Shown here one piece after another: positions 38,091 to 46,316 of a stretch of DNA of 64,000 nucleotides (its first letter is position 1; every line of letters starts with the position of its first letter). The notes below the pieces were generated by a model. That model had not been told where the DNA came from. It ran no database searches and saw nothing but the letters and a program-made list of their open reading frames with translations. The position numbers were made by a program, and so were the translations under genes. This DNA comes from Shewanella sp. KX20019 (GTDB taxonomy: Bacteria; Pseudomonadota; Gammaproteobacteria; Enterobacterales; Shewanellaceae): the NCBI RefSeq assembly GCF_016757755.1, contig NZ_CP068437.1, forward strand, positions 2,914,001 through 2,978,000, read 5' to 3'.

Positions 38091-38222
38091 ACTGGCTCAA
38101 ATGACTGATTTTATTAAACTGGCTTACATAAACTGGTTCTTAAAGTAGTCGCTAATTACGACTCTTATAAATAACATTTTATGAATAGCGATTTGTGAAA
38201 AGAAAAGAATTAAGGATGTAAT

Positions 38223-38870
38223 ATGACATCGCTTTACCAATCAACAGCAGATGACCGTGAATTATTGAGTCAATTAGACTGGGAAAAAACCGACGGTTTA
38301 ATCCCTGCAATAGTACAAAACCACTTAAGTGGCAAGGTGCTTATGTTGGGTTATATGGACCAAGCAGCGCTAGACAAAACCTTGTCTACTGGCCAAGTGA
38401 CTTTCTTTAGCCGCAGTAAAAAGAGGTTATGGACTAAGGGGGAAACTTCTGGCAATACACTAGATTTAGTCGCTATCGATATGGATTGTGATAACGATAG
38501 TCTATTAGTGCAGGTGATCCCCAATGGCCCTACTTGCCATAAGGGCACTGAAAGCTGCTGGAAAGACGGTAAATCCCACAGCTTTATCGATAACCTCAGT
38601 ACATTGATTACTTCTCGAAAGGGCCAAGACCCAAAATCGAGTTATACCGCCTATCTGTTTGACCGCGGCACCAAGCGTATCGCTCAGAAAGTCGGTGAAG
38701 AGGGGCTTGAAACAGCATTAGCCGCCGCGACTAATGACAAGCCAGAGTTGATTGATGAAGCCTCAGATCTTATCTATCACTTGCTAGTGTTGCTAGAAGA
38801 CCAAGCGCTGTCACTTGAAGACATCACAAGCAATCTAATGAAGCGCCATAATGCCGCTAAAAAAGCATAA
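38223..38870 (+). CDS. hisI: Bifunctional PRA-cyclohydrolase / PRA-PP pyrophosphatase HisIE
   Basis: Fusion of two activities (steps 2 and 3). N-terminal cyclohydrolase with LMLGYMDQAAL, SRSKKRLWTKGETSGN and zinc/metal residues in DMDCDNDSLL and GPTCH; C-terminal pyrophosphatase with KVGEEGLETALAA and DLIYHLLVLL. AAGGATG six bases before the ATG. Unlike E. coli, where hisF and hisI overlap, a 132-base gap lies between hisF and this gene, containing the small palindrome AGTCG...CGACT and no terminator; an extra promoter is possible. Confidence 0.96.
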   Translation: MTSLYQSTADDRELLSQLDWEKTDGLIPAIVQNHLSGKVLMLGYMDQAALDKTLSTGQVTFFSRSKKRLWTKGETSGNTLDLVAIDMDCDNDSLLVQVIPNGPTCHKGTESCWKDGKSHSFIDNLSTLITSRKGQDPKSSYTAYLFDRGTKRIAQKVGEEGLETALAAATNDKPELIDEASDLIYHLLVLLEDQALSLEDITSNLMKRHNAAKKA

Positions 38871-38883
38871 TCAACATCAAGAC

Positions 38884-38909
38884 TAGCTATATCTTTAAAG
38901 GTATAGCTA
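38884..38909 (+). terminator. Possible terminator of the his operon
   Basis: TAGCTATA (38884-38891) pairs with TATAGCTA (38902-38909), inner TTTAAA, followed by ACCTTTTC, a weak T run. It lies 14 bases after the hisIE stop. AT-rich stem, so efficiency is doubtful. Confidence 0.45.
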
Positions 38910-39050
38910 ACCTTTTCACATTTCCGCTCATATTCCCCTAACTAAAACAATCAAATAAAATTAGTGAATAATACTTTTAGTAACAGTTACATCCGTTGCG
39001 ATAGCCTATATACTCCACATTAATGAGCCAACTCTTATTGGGTATTTGTT

Positions 39051-39833
39051 ATGAGCCGTTTTATCAACTCACTTGCCTTAACTTTTGCACTTTTATGCTC
39101 TCTCTTAATCCCGTCAGCTACCGCAGAAAAACTCACCTACCTGATCATCGCGGCACAAGCTGAGCCCTATCAAATCAACAATGAAGCCGATCAAATCCAG
39201 TCAGGGATCATCACTGACATTGTTGCTGTAATCTCGCAGAAAAGGAAACTTGAAATAGATAATCAGGTCATGCCGTTTAAGCGCTATCTATATGAAATAA
39301 AACAGCAGCGATATCCAAATTGGATCAGTTATGGTTCACCTAAATGGCGCGCAGAAGATGGAGAACGCACGCAAAATAAACGTCTTTCTAAGCAGGCATT
39401 ATTTAGCGCTGACCATATTATGCTGTCACTTAAAAAGAGTGATAGTAAAACTAAAAAGTTTACTGATTTAACCAACAAAACTGTCATTTTATTAAATGGA
39501 TTTGATTACCCAGGATTAGTGCCAATTCTAGCGCAGAATGAGATGGCCACACTCGAGGTAAATAGTCATAAGAGTGCACTACTAGCGCTTAAAAATGGTC
39601 GAGGTGACATCTTCATCGAGATGAAGAGCCGAGTTTTATATAGCATTAAACAGCACCAGATAGATGCATCAATATTTGCCTACGCTGATATTGGCGAGGC
39701 TATTGCACCAGTTGAGATCCATCTTAGTTACGGAGATGGTGTTTCACAGGCGCTTGTCGACTGGATCGATCTACAGATTTTACAGATGAAAGCTAACGGT
39801 GAGATAGCGCAAATAATTAAGCGTTATCAATAG
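39051..39833 (+). CDS. Periplasmic solute-binding-like protein (SBP_bac_3 type)
   Basis: Signal peptide of about 25 residues (ending ATA-E) and a fold like the amino-acid binding proteins: GIITDIVAVI, the hinge MPFKRYLYEIKQQ, DLTNKTVILLNG, LLALKNGRGDIFIE and a late helix with ADLIQKI-like pattern (MKANGEIAQIIKRYQ). No transporter permease or ATPase genes are next to it, so it may be an orphan sensor-type binding protein, of which marine gammaproteobacteria have many. Between his and purC, own unit. Confidence 0.75.
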   Translation: MSRFINSLALTFALLCSLLIPSATAEKLTYLIIAAQAEPYQINNEADQIQSGIITDIVAVISQKRKLEIDNQVMPFKRYLYEIKQQRYPNWISYGSPKWRAEDGERTQNKRLSKQALFSADHIMLSLKKSDSKTKKFTDLTNKTVILLNGFDYPGLVPILAQNEMATLEVNSHKSALLALKNGRGDIFIEMKSRVLYSIKQHQIDASIFAYADIGEAIAPVEIHLSYGDGVSQALVDWIDLQILQMKANGEIAQIIKRYQ

Positions 39834-39974
39834 TGATAGCTAGCTGATTTTCTTTTATTAAGAACACTGTTTTTGAAGAGGATAAAACCGTGCTTGTCAT
39901 AGTGTCGCCAGATCTAAGTTCTGATACAATCTGCGCCACTAAAATTAAGCTTCTTAATAATAAAAGTGTGCCCT

Positions 39975-41078
39975 ATGAATCTTGCAGATAAAGTTTTAGT
40001 CGTAAATGACAACCTTCCCATCCGTACCGACAAGCCAGTCCACTCAGGAAAAGTTCGCAGTGTTTACTGGTTAACAGCAGAAGACAGTGCTCGCTTAATC
40101 AAAGATAAAGGCTATGACGTTCCTGCTGACGCCCCATTAGCAATAATGGTTATTAGTGACCGCATATCTGCTTTTGACTGCGTCTGGCAAGGTGAGAACG
40201 GTTTAAATGGTGTTCCTGGAAAAGGAACAGCGCTAAACGCTATTTCAAATCACTGGTTCAAGCTATTTAAAGATAAAGGTTTAGCTGACAGCCACATCCT
40301 TGATATTCCACATCCACTGGTATGGATAGTACAAAAAGCTCGCCCAGTGATGATTGAAGCGATTGCCCGCCAATACATTACTGGCTCAATGTGGCGTGCT
40401 TATAGTAAAGGTGAACGAGAGTTTTGCGGCATTACCCTGCCTGAAGGTTTAGTAAAGGATCAAAAGCTACCAGAGATCCTAATTACCCCTTCAACCAAAG
40501 GTGTGTTAACTGGCCTTGAAGGTGTACCAGAAGCCGATGATGTCAATGTCTCACGTAGCGACATAGAGCGTCATTACAAAGGCTTTGAGTTCAGCAACAC
40601 TCAAGACATCGATCTTTATGAAAAGTTACTCTCTGAAGGCTTTGACGTGATAAGCGCTGCATTAGCTGAGCAAGATCAGATATTTGTCGATACCAAGTTT
40701 GAATTTGGTTACGTCAATGACGCTGCAGGCAATGAAAAACTCATCTATATGGATGAAGTTGGCACTCCAGATAGCTCTCGTATTTGGGACGGGTGTTCTC
40801 ATCGTGACGGTAAAATCATTGAGCAGTCGAAAGAAGGTTTCAGGCAGTGGTTACTGAACCACTTCCCTGATGCGGATATTTTACTCAATAAAAACCGCAT
40901 GGAAGAGCGCTTAGCACTTGCAACTAACAACAAACTGCCAGAGTCCGTTATGATGGATATCTCCAATACTTATGTTGGTATTGCTGAAAAAGTGATTGGT
41001 AAGAAGCTTCATATCAGTGAGAACCCGAAGCAAGAGATCATCGATACGCTGCGCAATGAATACCAGCTCATCGTGTAA
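39975..41078 (+). CDS. purC: SAICAR synthase PurC
   Basis: Joins aspartate to CAIR with ATP in purine synthesis. The 367-residue form found in Shewanella and Vibrio is longer than the 237 aa E. coli enzyme and closer to the eukaryotic/ADE1 type. Motifs: SGKVRSVYWL, VISDRISAFDCVW (substrate loop), EAIARQYITGSMWR, FVDTKFEFGYV and DEVGTPDSSRIWDG. ATG 39975 is taken in place of GTG 39966, giving MNLADKV. No clear PurR box seen upstream. A strong terminator follows. Confidence 0.95.
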   Translation: MNLADKVLVVNDNLPIRTDKPVHSGKVRSVYWLTAEDSARLIKDKGYDVPADAPLAIMVISDRISAFDCVWQGENGLNGVPGKGTALNAISNHWFKLFKDKGLADSHILDIPHPLVWIVQKARPVMIEAIARQYITGSMWRAYSKGEREFCGITLPEGLVKDQKLPEILITPSTKGVLTGLEGVPEADDVNVSRSDIERHYKGFEFSNTQDIDLYEKLLSEGFDVISAALAEQDQIFVDTKFEFGYVNDAAGNEKLIYMDEVGTPDSSRIWDGCSHRDGKIIEQSKEGFRQWLLNHFPDADILLNKNRMEERLALATNNKLPESVMMDISNTYVGIAEKVIGKKLHISENPKQEIIDTLRNEYQLIV

Positions 41079-41102
41079 GCGCCATTACACTAGCCATTAA
41101 AT

Positions 41103-41132
41103 AAAAAGCCGCAATTTATATTGCGGCTTTTT
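41103..41132 (+). terminator. Intrinsic terminator after purC
   Basis: A 13-bp stem (41103-41115 with 41120-41132) around a four-base loop, A run before and T run after. It may also serve the convergent acyltransferase gene on the minus strand. Confidence 0.92.
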
Positions 41133-41168
41133 AATGCTAGTTGATAGCCAGGCTAATTAGAGCAACGA

Positions 41169-42122
41169 TTACTTATGCGGCTTCTTTTTATATATTGACT
41201 CTTCGCCCTCTGGACGAGTTTTTAACACTTTCAGAAACCACATATACTGTTCAGGGTAAGCTAATATGACCTGCTCTACAGCTTTATTCAACGCTATCGC
41301 TTCGTTCTCTTTACCCTGCATAGTTTCAGGTGCAATCGCAGGCATTACCGTTAGCTCAAACTGACGCCTAATTTGGTCATAACCAACCTTGACTGGCATC
41401 ACTTGTGCGTTTCCGGCTTGCGCTAAACGTCCTACTACCGGCAATGTTGCTTTAGTTGTGCCTAAAAAAGGGGCAAAGATGCTTTTATCCGCTCCAAGAT
41501 CTTCATCAGGGAGGTAAAAAAAGCTGTTGTTGTGTTTCAATTCCGTGAGCAGTGCTCTAATACCCGCCTCCCGCATATAGATGTTGCCACCTTGCGAGCT
41601 GCGCATACGATTATTAAACCAATTAAACAGTTCATTCTTGTGAGCTTTGGCCATCGACACCATAGGTAAGTCAAGGTTTAGCCGCAGCCCCGCATACTCG
41701 ATTCCCCAAACATGGGGCATAATAAAAATCACCGGCTGCCCAGCATCTCTTGCTTGCTCGACATGCTCAAAGCCAACAAGCTTAACCCTGTTACGAATAT
41801 TTTGACGAGATCGAACTAATAACTCTGCTTGAGCCAGCAAAATCATCACAAAATTTTCGACATTATCTCGAATTAATGCCTCTATTTCAGCAACCGATTT
41901 ATCGGGGAAACAGGTGGTTAAATTGGCTCTGGCAACTTCAATCGGTTTTACCGCAATTTTTAATACCAGCTTTGACAACTGACGCGCAATGGGATCTCTT
42001 AACCACGCAGGCATCAGACCAAAAAGGACTAACACCAATATCGCTATCCAAGTCAGCCAATACTTGGGATGTAATAAAGATAACCTGAAGCGACGGTCAA
42101 AATATTTCGGTTTTCTAGACAA
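41169..42122 (-). CDS. lpxM: LpxM/LpxL-family lipid A acyltransferase
   Basis: Inner-membrane late acyltransferase that adds a secondary acyl chain to lipid A. After the N-terminal TM helix (about residues 19-40) come the active-site motif MPHVWGIEYAG (H-x4-E, the HX4D/E motif), KAHKNELFNWFNNRMR and FFYLPDEDLGADKS. The HPKYW start and EDLG block fit LpxM better than LpxL. I begin at TTG 42122, because GAGG lies seven bases upstream; the open frame extends to 42167 but that codon lies within the ihfA terminator stem. Follows pheST-ihfA on the same strand. Confidence 0.88.
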   Translation of the reverse strand: MSRKPKYFDRRFRLSLLHPKYWLTWIAILVLVLFGLMPAWLRDPIARQLSKLVLKIAVKPIEVARANLTTCFPDKSVAEIEALIRDNVENFVMILLAQAELLVRSRQNIRNRVKLVGFEHVEQARDAGQPVIFIMPHVWGIEYAGLRLNLDLPMVSMAKAHKNELFNWFNNRMRSSQGGNIYMREAGIRALLTELKHNNSFFYLPDEDLGADKSIFAPFLGTTKATLPVVGRLAQAGNAQVMPVKVGYDQIRRQFELTVMPAIAPETMQGKENEAIALNKAVEQVILAYPEQYMWFLKVLKTRPEGEESIYKKKPHK

Positions 42123-42152
42123 ACGCAAAACCTCGTTAGCAAATGAATAACA

Positions 42153-42176
42153 GAAAAAGCCACTCAAATGAGTGGC
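42153..42176 (-). terminator. Intrinsic terminator after ihfA
   Basis: On the minus strand GCCACTCA (42176-42169) pairs with TGAGTGGC (42166-42159), then TTTTTC. It separates ihfA from the acyltransferase gene. Confidence 0.85.
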
Positions 42177-42200
42177 CTCTTCATCACGATGCTAGTGCAA

Positions 42201-42497
42201 TTACTTCTTTGCGTTAGCTTCTTCGACGCGACTTTTCAGCTTCTGTCCTGGACGGAACGTCACAACACGGCGTGCAGAAATAGGGATGTCCTCTCCCGTC
42301 TTTGGGTTCCTTCCCGGTCTTTGATTCTTATCTCTCAGGTCGAAATTGCCAAAGCCAGATAGCTTGACCTGCTCACCACTTTCAAGCGCTTGACGAACCT
42401 CTTCGAAAAACGTCTCAACCATCTCTTTCGCTACTCTCTTATTGATACCTAGCGTTTCAAAAAGATGTTCTGCCATTTCGGCTTTGGTAAGTGCCAT
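42201..42497 (-). CDS. ihfA: Integration host factor alpha subunit IhfA
   Basis: DNA-bending nucleoid protein, heterodimer with IhfB. N-terminal ALTKAEMAEHLFETLGINKR, SGEQVKLSGFGNFDLRDK, and beta-arm RPGRNPKTGEDIPI with the intercalating Pro are diagnostic. 98 aa, as in E. coli. Follows pheT after four bases, the normal pheS-pheT-ihfA order. A good GAGGGA site precedes the ATG. Confidence 0.98.
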   Translation of the reverse strand: MALTKAEMAEHLFETLGINKRVAKEMVETFFEEVRQALESGEQVKLSGFGNFDLRDKNQRPGRNPKTGEDIPISARRVVTFRPGQKLKSRVEEANAKK

Positions 42498-42501
42498 ACT
42501 T

Positions 42502-44889
42502 TTAGTCCCTCAACGATGCGTTGAACTCGGCTTTCAAAGAAGAAACCACCACATCTACCATCTCTGCGATCTCTTTCTCTTCAAGTGTACGAGTGTTGTC
42601 TTGTAATAAGAGTGCGATAGCAAGGCTCTTTTTGCCTTCCTCTACACCTTTACCTTGGTATACGTCGAACAAGTTTATGCCAACCAACTGATTTTCGCCA
42701 ACTTTTCTTATCATTTTTACAACATCTTCTGCTGCAATAGAGTCATCAACAACGATGGCAATGTCACGGCGGTTAGCTGGAAACTTAGATACAGTCTGGG
42801 CTAGCGGTAATTTGGCATGTAACAACGCGTCTAATTCAAGCTCAAAAATAATTGTTTTGCCGTTTAGACCAAATGGCTTTTCAAGGGTCGGATGAACCGT
42901 ACCTATGATGCCAATAACGCGATCATCTCTTAATATTTCAGCACATTGCCCCGGATGAAGCGCTGGATGCGATGCTGCTCTAAAGCTAAATTCAGTGTCC
43001 GCTACAGTCAAACCGATAACAGCTTCTAAATCGCCCTTGAGATCGAAGAAATCAACGGTTTTTGAATCCATTGACCAATGTTCATCGTTCTGGTTACCCG
43101 TAATAACAGCAGCAAGCATAGGTTGTTGTGAAACACCCGAGTCTGCAGTTTCATTGGGAACAAAACGCAGGCCTGTTTCAAACATTCTCACGCGGTTTTG
43201 CTGACGGCTCTGGTTATAACCGACTGCAGATAAAAGACCGGTAAACATTGATAGACGCATTGCTGACATTTCGACCGAAATAGGATTCGGTAAAATCATC
43301 GCCTCTGCATCTGGGTGGATTAAGTTTTGCTGCTTAGGGTCAACAAAACTATAAGTCACTGCTTCTTGGAATCCACGTGCAACCAACATGCTACGAACAC
43401 GTTTAAGGCTGATATCAGACTCATTGTGATCAGACATGCTCAGCTGTGCAATTGGCGCAATGTTAGGAATATTGTTGTAGCCGTAGATACGAGCAACTTC
43501 TTCAATTAGATCTTCTTCGATTGCCATATCAAAACGGTAAGTTGCGGTAGTCACGCTCCACAGCCCTTCACTCACGTCAACGGCAAAGCCTAAACGCTCA
43601 AGAATTTCAGTGACATTACTATCTTCGATATGGTGACCTAAAATACGATCTAGCTTACTGCGGCGCAATACGATTTGCACTGGCTGCGGTAAATTAGCAT
43701 CAGACTTAGCTTCAACGACAGGACCAGCTTCACCGCCACAGATGTCAAGCACTAGACGACTGGCGCGGTCCATCACTTTATGCTGTAGCTCTGGGTCAAC
43801 ACCACGCTCAAAACGGTGTGAAGCATCTGTATGCAAACCAATTTTGCGTGCTTTACCTAAAATAGCTAAAGGTGCAAAAAATGCACATTCAAGCATAATA
43901 TCGGTAGTGTCTGTGGTCACACCTGAGTATTCGCCACCAAATACACCAGCAAGTGCTAGCGGTTTAGCTTGGTCGGCAATAATCAACATCCCTTCAGGGA
44001 TAGTGATCTCATTACCATCAAGCAGTGTCAGCTTCTCTTCGCCAATTGGCTTACGAACCTGAATACCACCTTCCAATTTAGCATTATCAAATGCATGCAT
44101 TGGTTGGCCAAATTCAATCAACACAAAGTTAGTGATATCAACAATTGGGTCGATTGAACGGATGCCACTACGACGTAGCTTTTCCTGCATCCAAAGAGGA
44201 GTTGCCGCTTTAACGTTGACGTTTTTGATAACACGAGCTAAATAACGTCCACACTCCTGCTCTGCTTCAATTGCAATACTGACTTCATCAGTAATGGTTG
44301 CCGTAACAGCTTCCCAAGTAGGCTCAGTCACCGCTTGACGGTTTAAAACACCCACTTCACGAGCAAGACCCGCCATACCTAAACAGTCAGCACGGTTAGC
44401 CGTCAAATCGACATCAATAATTGCATCGTCAAGGTCCAGATAGTCACGGACATCTTTGCCTATTGGCGCATCAACGGGTAACTCAATAATGCCGTCACTT
44501 TCGATGTCGATACCTATCTCACCGTATGAACAAAGCATACCGAAAGACGGTTGACCACGTAGTTTTGCTTTTTTGATTTTAAAATCACCAGGCAAAACCG
44601 CACCGACCATTGCCACTGCAACTTTAAGGCCTAAACGACAGTTGGGTGCGCCACAAACGATGTCGATTAGCTCATCACCGCCGACATTGATTTTAGTCAC
44701 GCGAAGTTTATCCGCATCAGGGTGTTGGCCACACTCTACGACCTCACCAACGACAACACCGCTAAAATCTGCAGCCACGGTATCAATACCGTCAACCTCA
44801 AGACCCGCCATAGTAATTTGGTGCGCTAACTCTTCACGATTAACACTTGGGTTAACCCATTCACGAAGCCAAGATTCGCTAAATTTCAT
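42502..44889 (-). CDS. pheT: Phenylalanyl-tRNA synthetase beta subunit PheT
   Basis: Large subunit of the alpha2-beta2 synthetase; recognises tRNA and edits misacylated tyrosine. Domains in order: tRNA-binding EMAP/OB-like (VVGEVVECGQHPDADKLRVTKIN), B3/B4 editing (ITNFVLIEFGQPMHAFD), B5 DNA-binding fold (QIVLRRSKLDRILG), catalytic-like core (YRFDMAIEEDLIEEVARIYGYNNIP) and C-terminal FDX-ACB (KFPANRRDIAIVV). 795 aa is standard. It starts 15 bases after pheS. Confidence 0.98.
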   Translation of the reverse strand: MKFSESWLREWVNPSVNREELAHQITMAGLEVDGIDTVAADFSGVVVGEVVECGQHPDADKLRVTKINVGGDELIDIVCGAPNCRLGLKVAVAMVGAVLPGDFKIKKAKLRGQPSFGMLCSYGEIGIDIESDGIIELPVDAPIGKDVRDYLDLDDAIIDVDLTANRADCLGMAGLAREVGVLNRQAVTEPTWEAVTATITDEVSIAIEAEQECGRYLARVIKNVNVKAATPLWMQEKLRRSGIRSIDPIVDITNFVLIEFGQPMHAFDNAKLEGGIQVRKPIGEEKLTLLDGNEITIPEGMLIIADQAKPLALAGVFGGEYSGVTTDTTDIMLECAFFAPLAILGKARKIGLHTDASHRFERGVDPELQHKVMDRASRLVLDICGGEAGPVVEAKSDANLPQPVQIVLRRSKLDRILGHHIEDSNVTEILERLGFAVDVSEGLWSVTTATYRFDMAIEEDLIEEVARIYGYNNIPNIAPIAQLSMSDHNESDISLKRVRSMLVARGFQEAVTYSFVDPKQQNLIHPDAEAMILPNPISVEMSAMRLSMFTGLLSAVGYNQSRQQNRVRMFETGLRFVPNETADSGVSQQPMLAAVITGNQNDEHWSMDSKTVDFFDLKGDLEAVIGLTVADTEFSFRAASHPALHPGQCAEILRDDRVIGIIGTVHPTLEKPFGLNGKTIIFELELDALLHAKLPLAQTVSKFPANRRDIAIVVDDSIAAEDVVKMIRKVGENQLVGINLFDVYQGKGVEEGKKSLAIALLLQDNTRTLEEKEIAEMVDVVVSSLKAEFNASLRD

Positions 44890-44904
44890 GCTATACAGCT
44901 CCGT

Positions 44905-45888
44905 TTATTTAAATTGCTTAAGGAAGCGAAGATCATTTTCAAAGAAAGAACGTAGATCGTTTACGCCGTAACGCAACATAGATAAACGCTCAACCCCCAT
45001 ACCGAAGGCAAAACCAGAGTAAACTTCTGGATCGATACCTACGCTACGCAGTACATTTGGATGTACCATGCCGCAACCAAGCACCTCTAACCACTTACCA
45101 TTCTTACCCATTACATCGACTTCAGCAGAAGGCTCTGTGAACGGGAAGTAAGATGGACGGAAACGTACTTCTAAGTCTTCTTCAAAGAAATTACGCAAGA
45201 AATCATGCAATATTCCCTTAAGTTCAGCAAAGTTAACGTTCTCTGCAACCAACAAGCCTTCGACTTGGTGGAACATTGGCGTATGCGTTTGATCATAATC
45301 GTTACGATAAACACGGCCAGGAGAGATAATACGTAGAGGTGGCTTCTCATGCTCCATAGTACGAATTTGCACACCAGAAGTTTGAGTACGCAACATCACT
45401 TTCGGGTTGAAATAGAAAGTGTCGTGATCAGCACGAGCAGGATGATGCTCTGAAATGTTCAATGCATCGAAGTTATGAAAATCATCTTCGATTTCTGGAC
45501 CATCTTTAACTGTAAAGCCAAGTTCACCGAAGAAGCTCTCAATACGTTCGATAGTACGTGTAACCGGGTGCAGCCCACCGTTTTCGATACGGCGTCCAGG
45601 CAGGCTCACGTCAATACTTTCTGCTTTCAACTGCGCTTCAAGCTCTGCCGCTTTCAATCCATCGATGCGAGTAGACAGTTGCTGTTGAACCGCTTGTTTA
45701 GCTTGGTTCACAGCCTGACCAAAGGCCGGTTTCTCTTCAGGGGGTAGCTTCCCCATCATCTTCATCATGTCGGTAATTTTACCTTTCTTACCAAGGTAAT
45801 CGACACGGAGGTCATCAAGCGCTTTTAAATCTGTAGCGTCTTTGATGGCGGCTAAGGCCTGTTCTACAATCTCTGTTAACTGTGACAT
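44905..45888 (-). CDS. pheS: Phenylalanyl-tRNA synthetase alpha subunit PheS
   Basis: Catalytic class II subunit. Coiled-coil N-terminus (LTEIVEQALAAIKDATDLKALDDLRVDYLGKKG) then motif 2 (RNDYDQTHTPMFHQVEGLL), ASYFPF-type FRPSYFPFTEPSAEVDV and motif 3 GFAFGMGVERLSMLRYG. Start ATG 45888 gives 327 aa, the same length as E. coli PheS, and GGAAG is five bases upstream; the open frame reaches 26 codons further but those residues do not belong to PheS. A Phe-rich leader peptide lies 55 bases upstream. Confidence 0.98.
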   Translation of the reverse strand: MSQLTEIVEQALAAIKDATDLKALDDLRVDYLGKKGKITDMMKMMGKLPPEEKPAFGQAVNQAKQAVQQQLSTRIDGLKAAELEAQLKAESIDVSLPGRRIENGGLHPVTRTIERIESFFGELGFTVKDGPEIEDDFHNFDALNISEHHPARADHDTFYFNPKVMLRTQTSGVQIRTMEHEKPPLRIISPGRVYRNDYDQTHTPMFHQVEGLLVAENVNFAELKGILHDFLRNFFEEDLEVRFRPSYFPFTEPSAEVDVMGKNGKWLEVLGCGMVHPNVLRSVGIDPEVYSGFAFGMGVERLSMLRYGVNDLRSFFENDLRFLKQFK

Positions 45889-45943
45889 CATCTCTTCCAG
45901 TGCATGTAGGACAAACCTACGAGTCTTCGGGCTTACATATTTT

Positions 45944-45991
45944 CTAGGTGAAAATAGAAAAAGACACAAATTTTACGTGAGCAAAGCCCAT
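45944..45991 (-). CDS. pheM: Candidate pheST leader peptide (PheM-like, 15 aa)
   Basis: ATG (45991-45989) to TAG (45946-45944) encodes MGFAHVKFVSFSIFT, 15 residues with four Phe (positions 3, 8, 11, 14), 55 bases before pheS. E. coli pheM is a 14-residue Phe-rich leader in the same place, controlling pheST by attenuation. No strong ribosome site precedes the ATG and I do not see a T-run terminator between it and pheS, so the mechanism could differ. AAGCCC downstream (45937-45931 region) can pair with GGGCTT in the leader codons 2-3. Confidence 0.5.
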   Translation of the reverse strand: MGFAHVKFVSFSIFT

Positions 45992-46079
45992 TTGACTAGG
46001 GTTAATTGCACCTTTTTATAAGCTAACTGTTTATTTTGCCTAGTCCTTGTTCAAGTGAAAACCTCTCCCCTAAGCCCTC

Positions 46080-46108
46080 ATTATAAAATTTGTGTTCCTC
46101 TCGTTTAA
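46080..46108 (-). promoter_or_regulatory. Putative pheST promoter
   Basis: On the minus strand TTAAAC (46108-46103) and a perfect TATAAT (46085-46080) are 17 bases apart. This would start the transcript near 46073 and give a leader of about 185 bases containing the candidate leader peptide and the inverted repeat GACTAGG (45995-46001) / CCTAGTC (46038-46044). The rest of the region to 46316 shows nothing clear. Confidence 0.55.
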
Positions 46109-46316
46109 TATAAGGTGGTTATTATGCTGCCTCAAATGTACTATCTCGCAGTTCGTTAACCGCAACCAAGCCAAGCTAAATAACGGTTTCAAGCACTTAC
46201 ACACAATGGCGAACAAAAAAAACACAAACAGATAGAAATCTGTAACTAATCGGTTAAGAAATTATTTTTTTTGCCGATGAATAATATGGTCGCCGTTCTA
46301 GGGTTGAGAGAAAATT

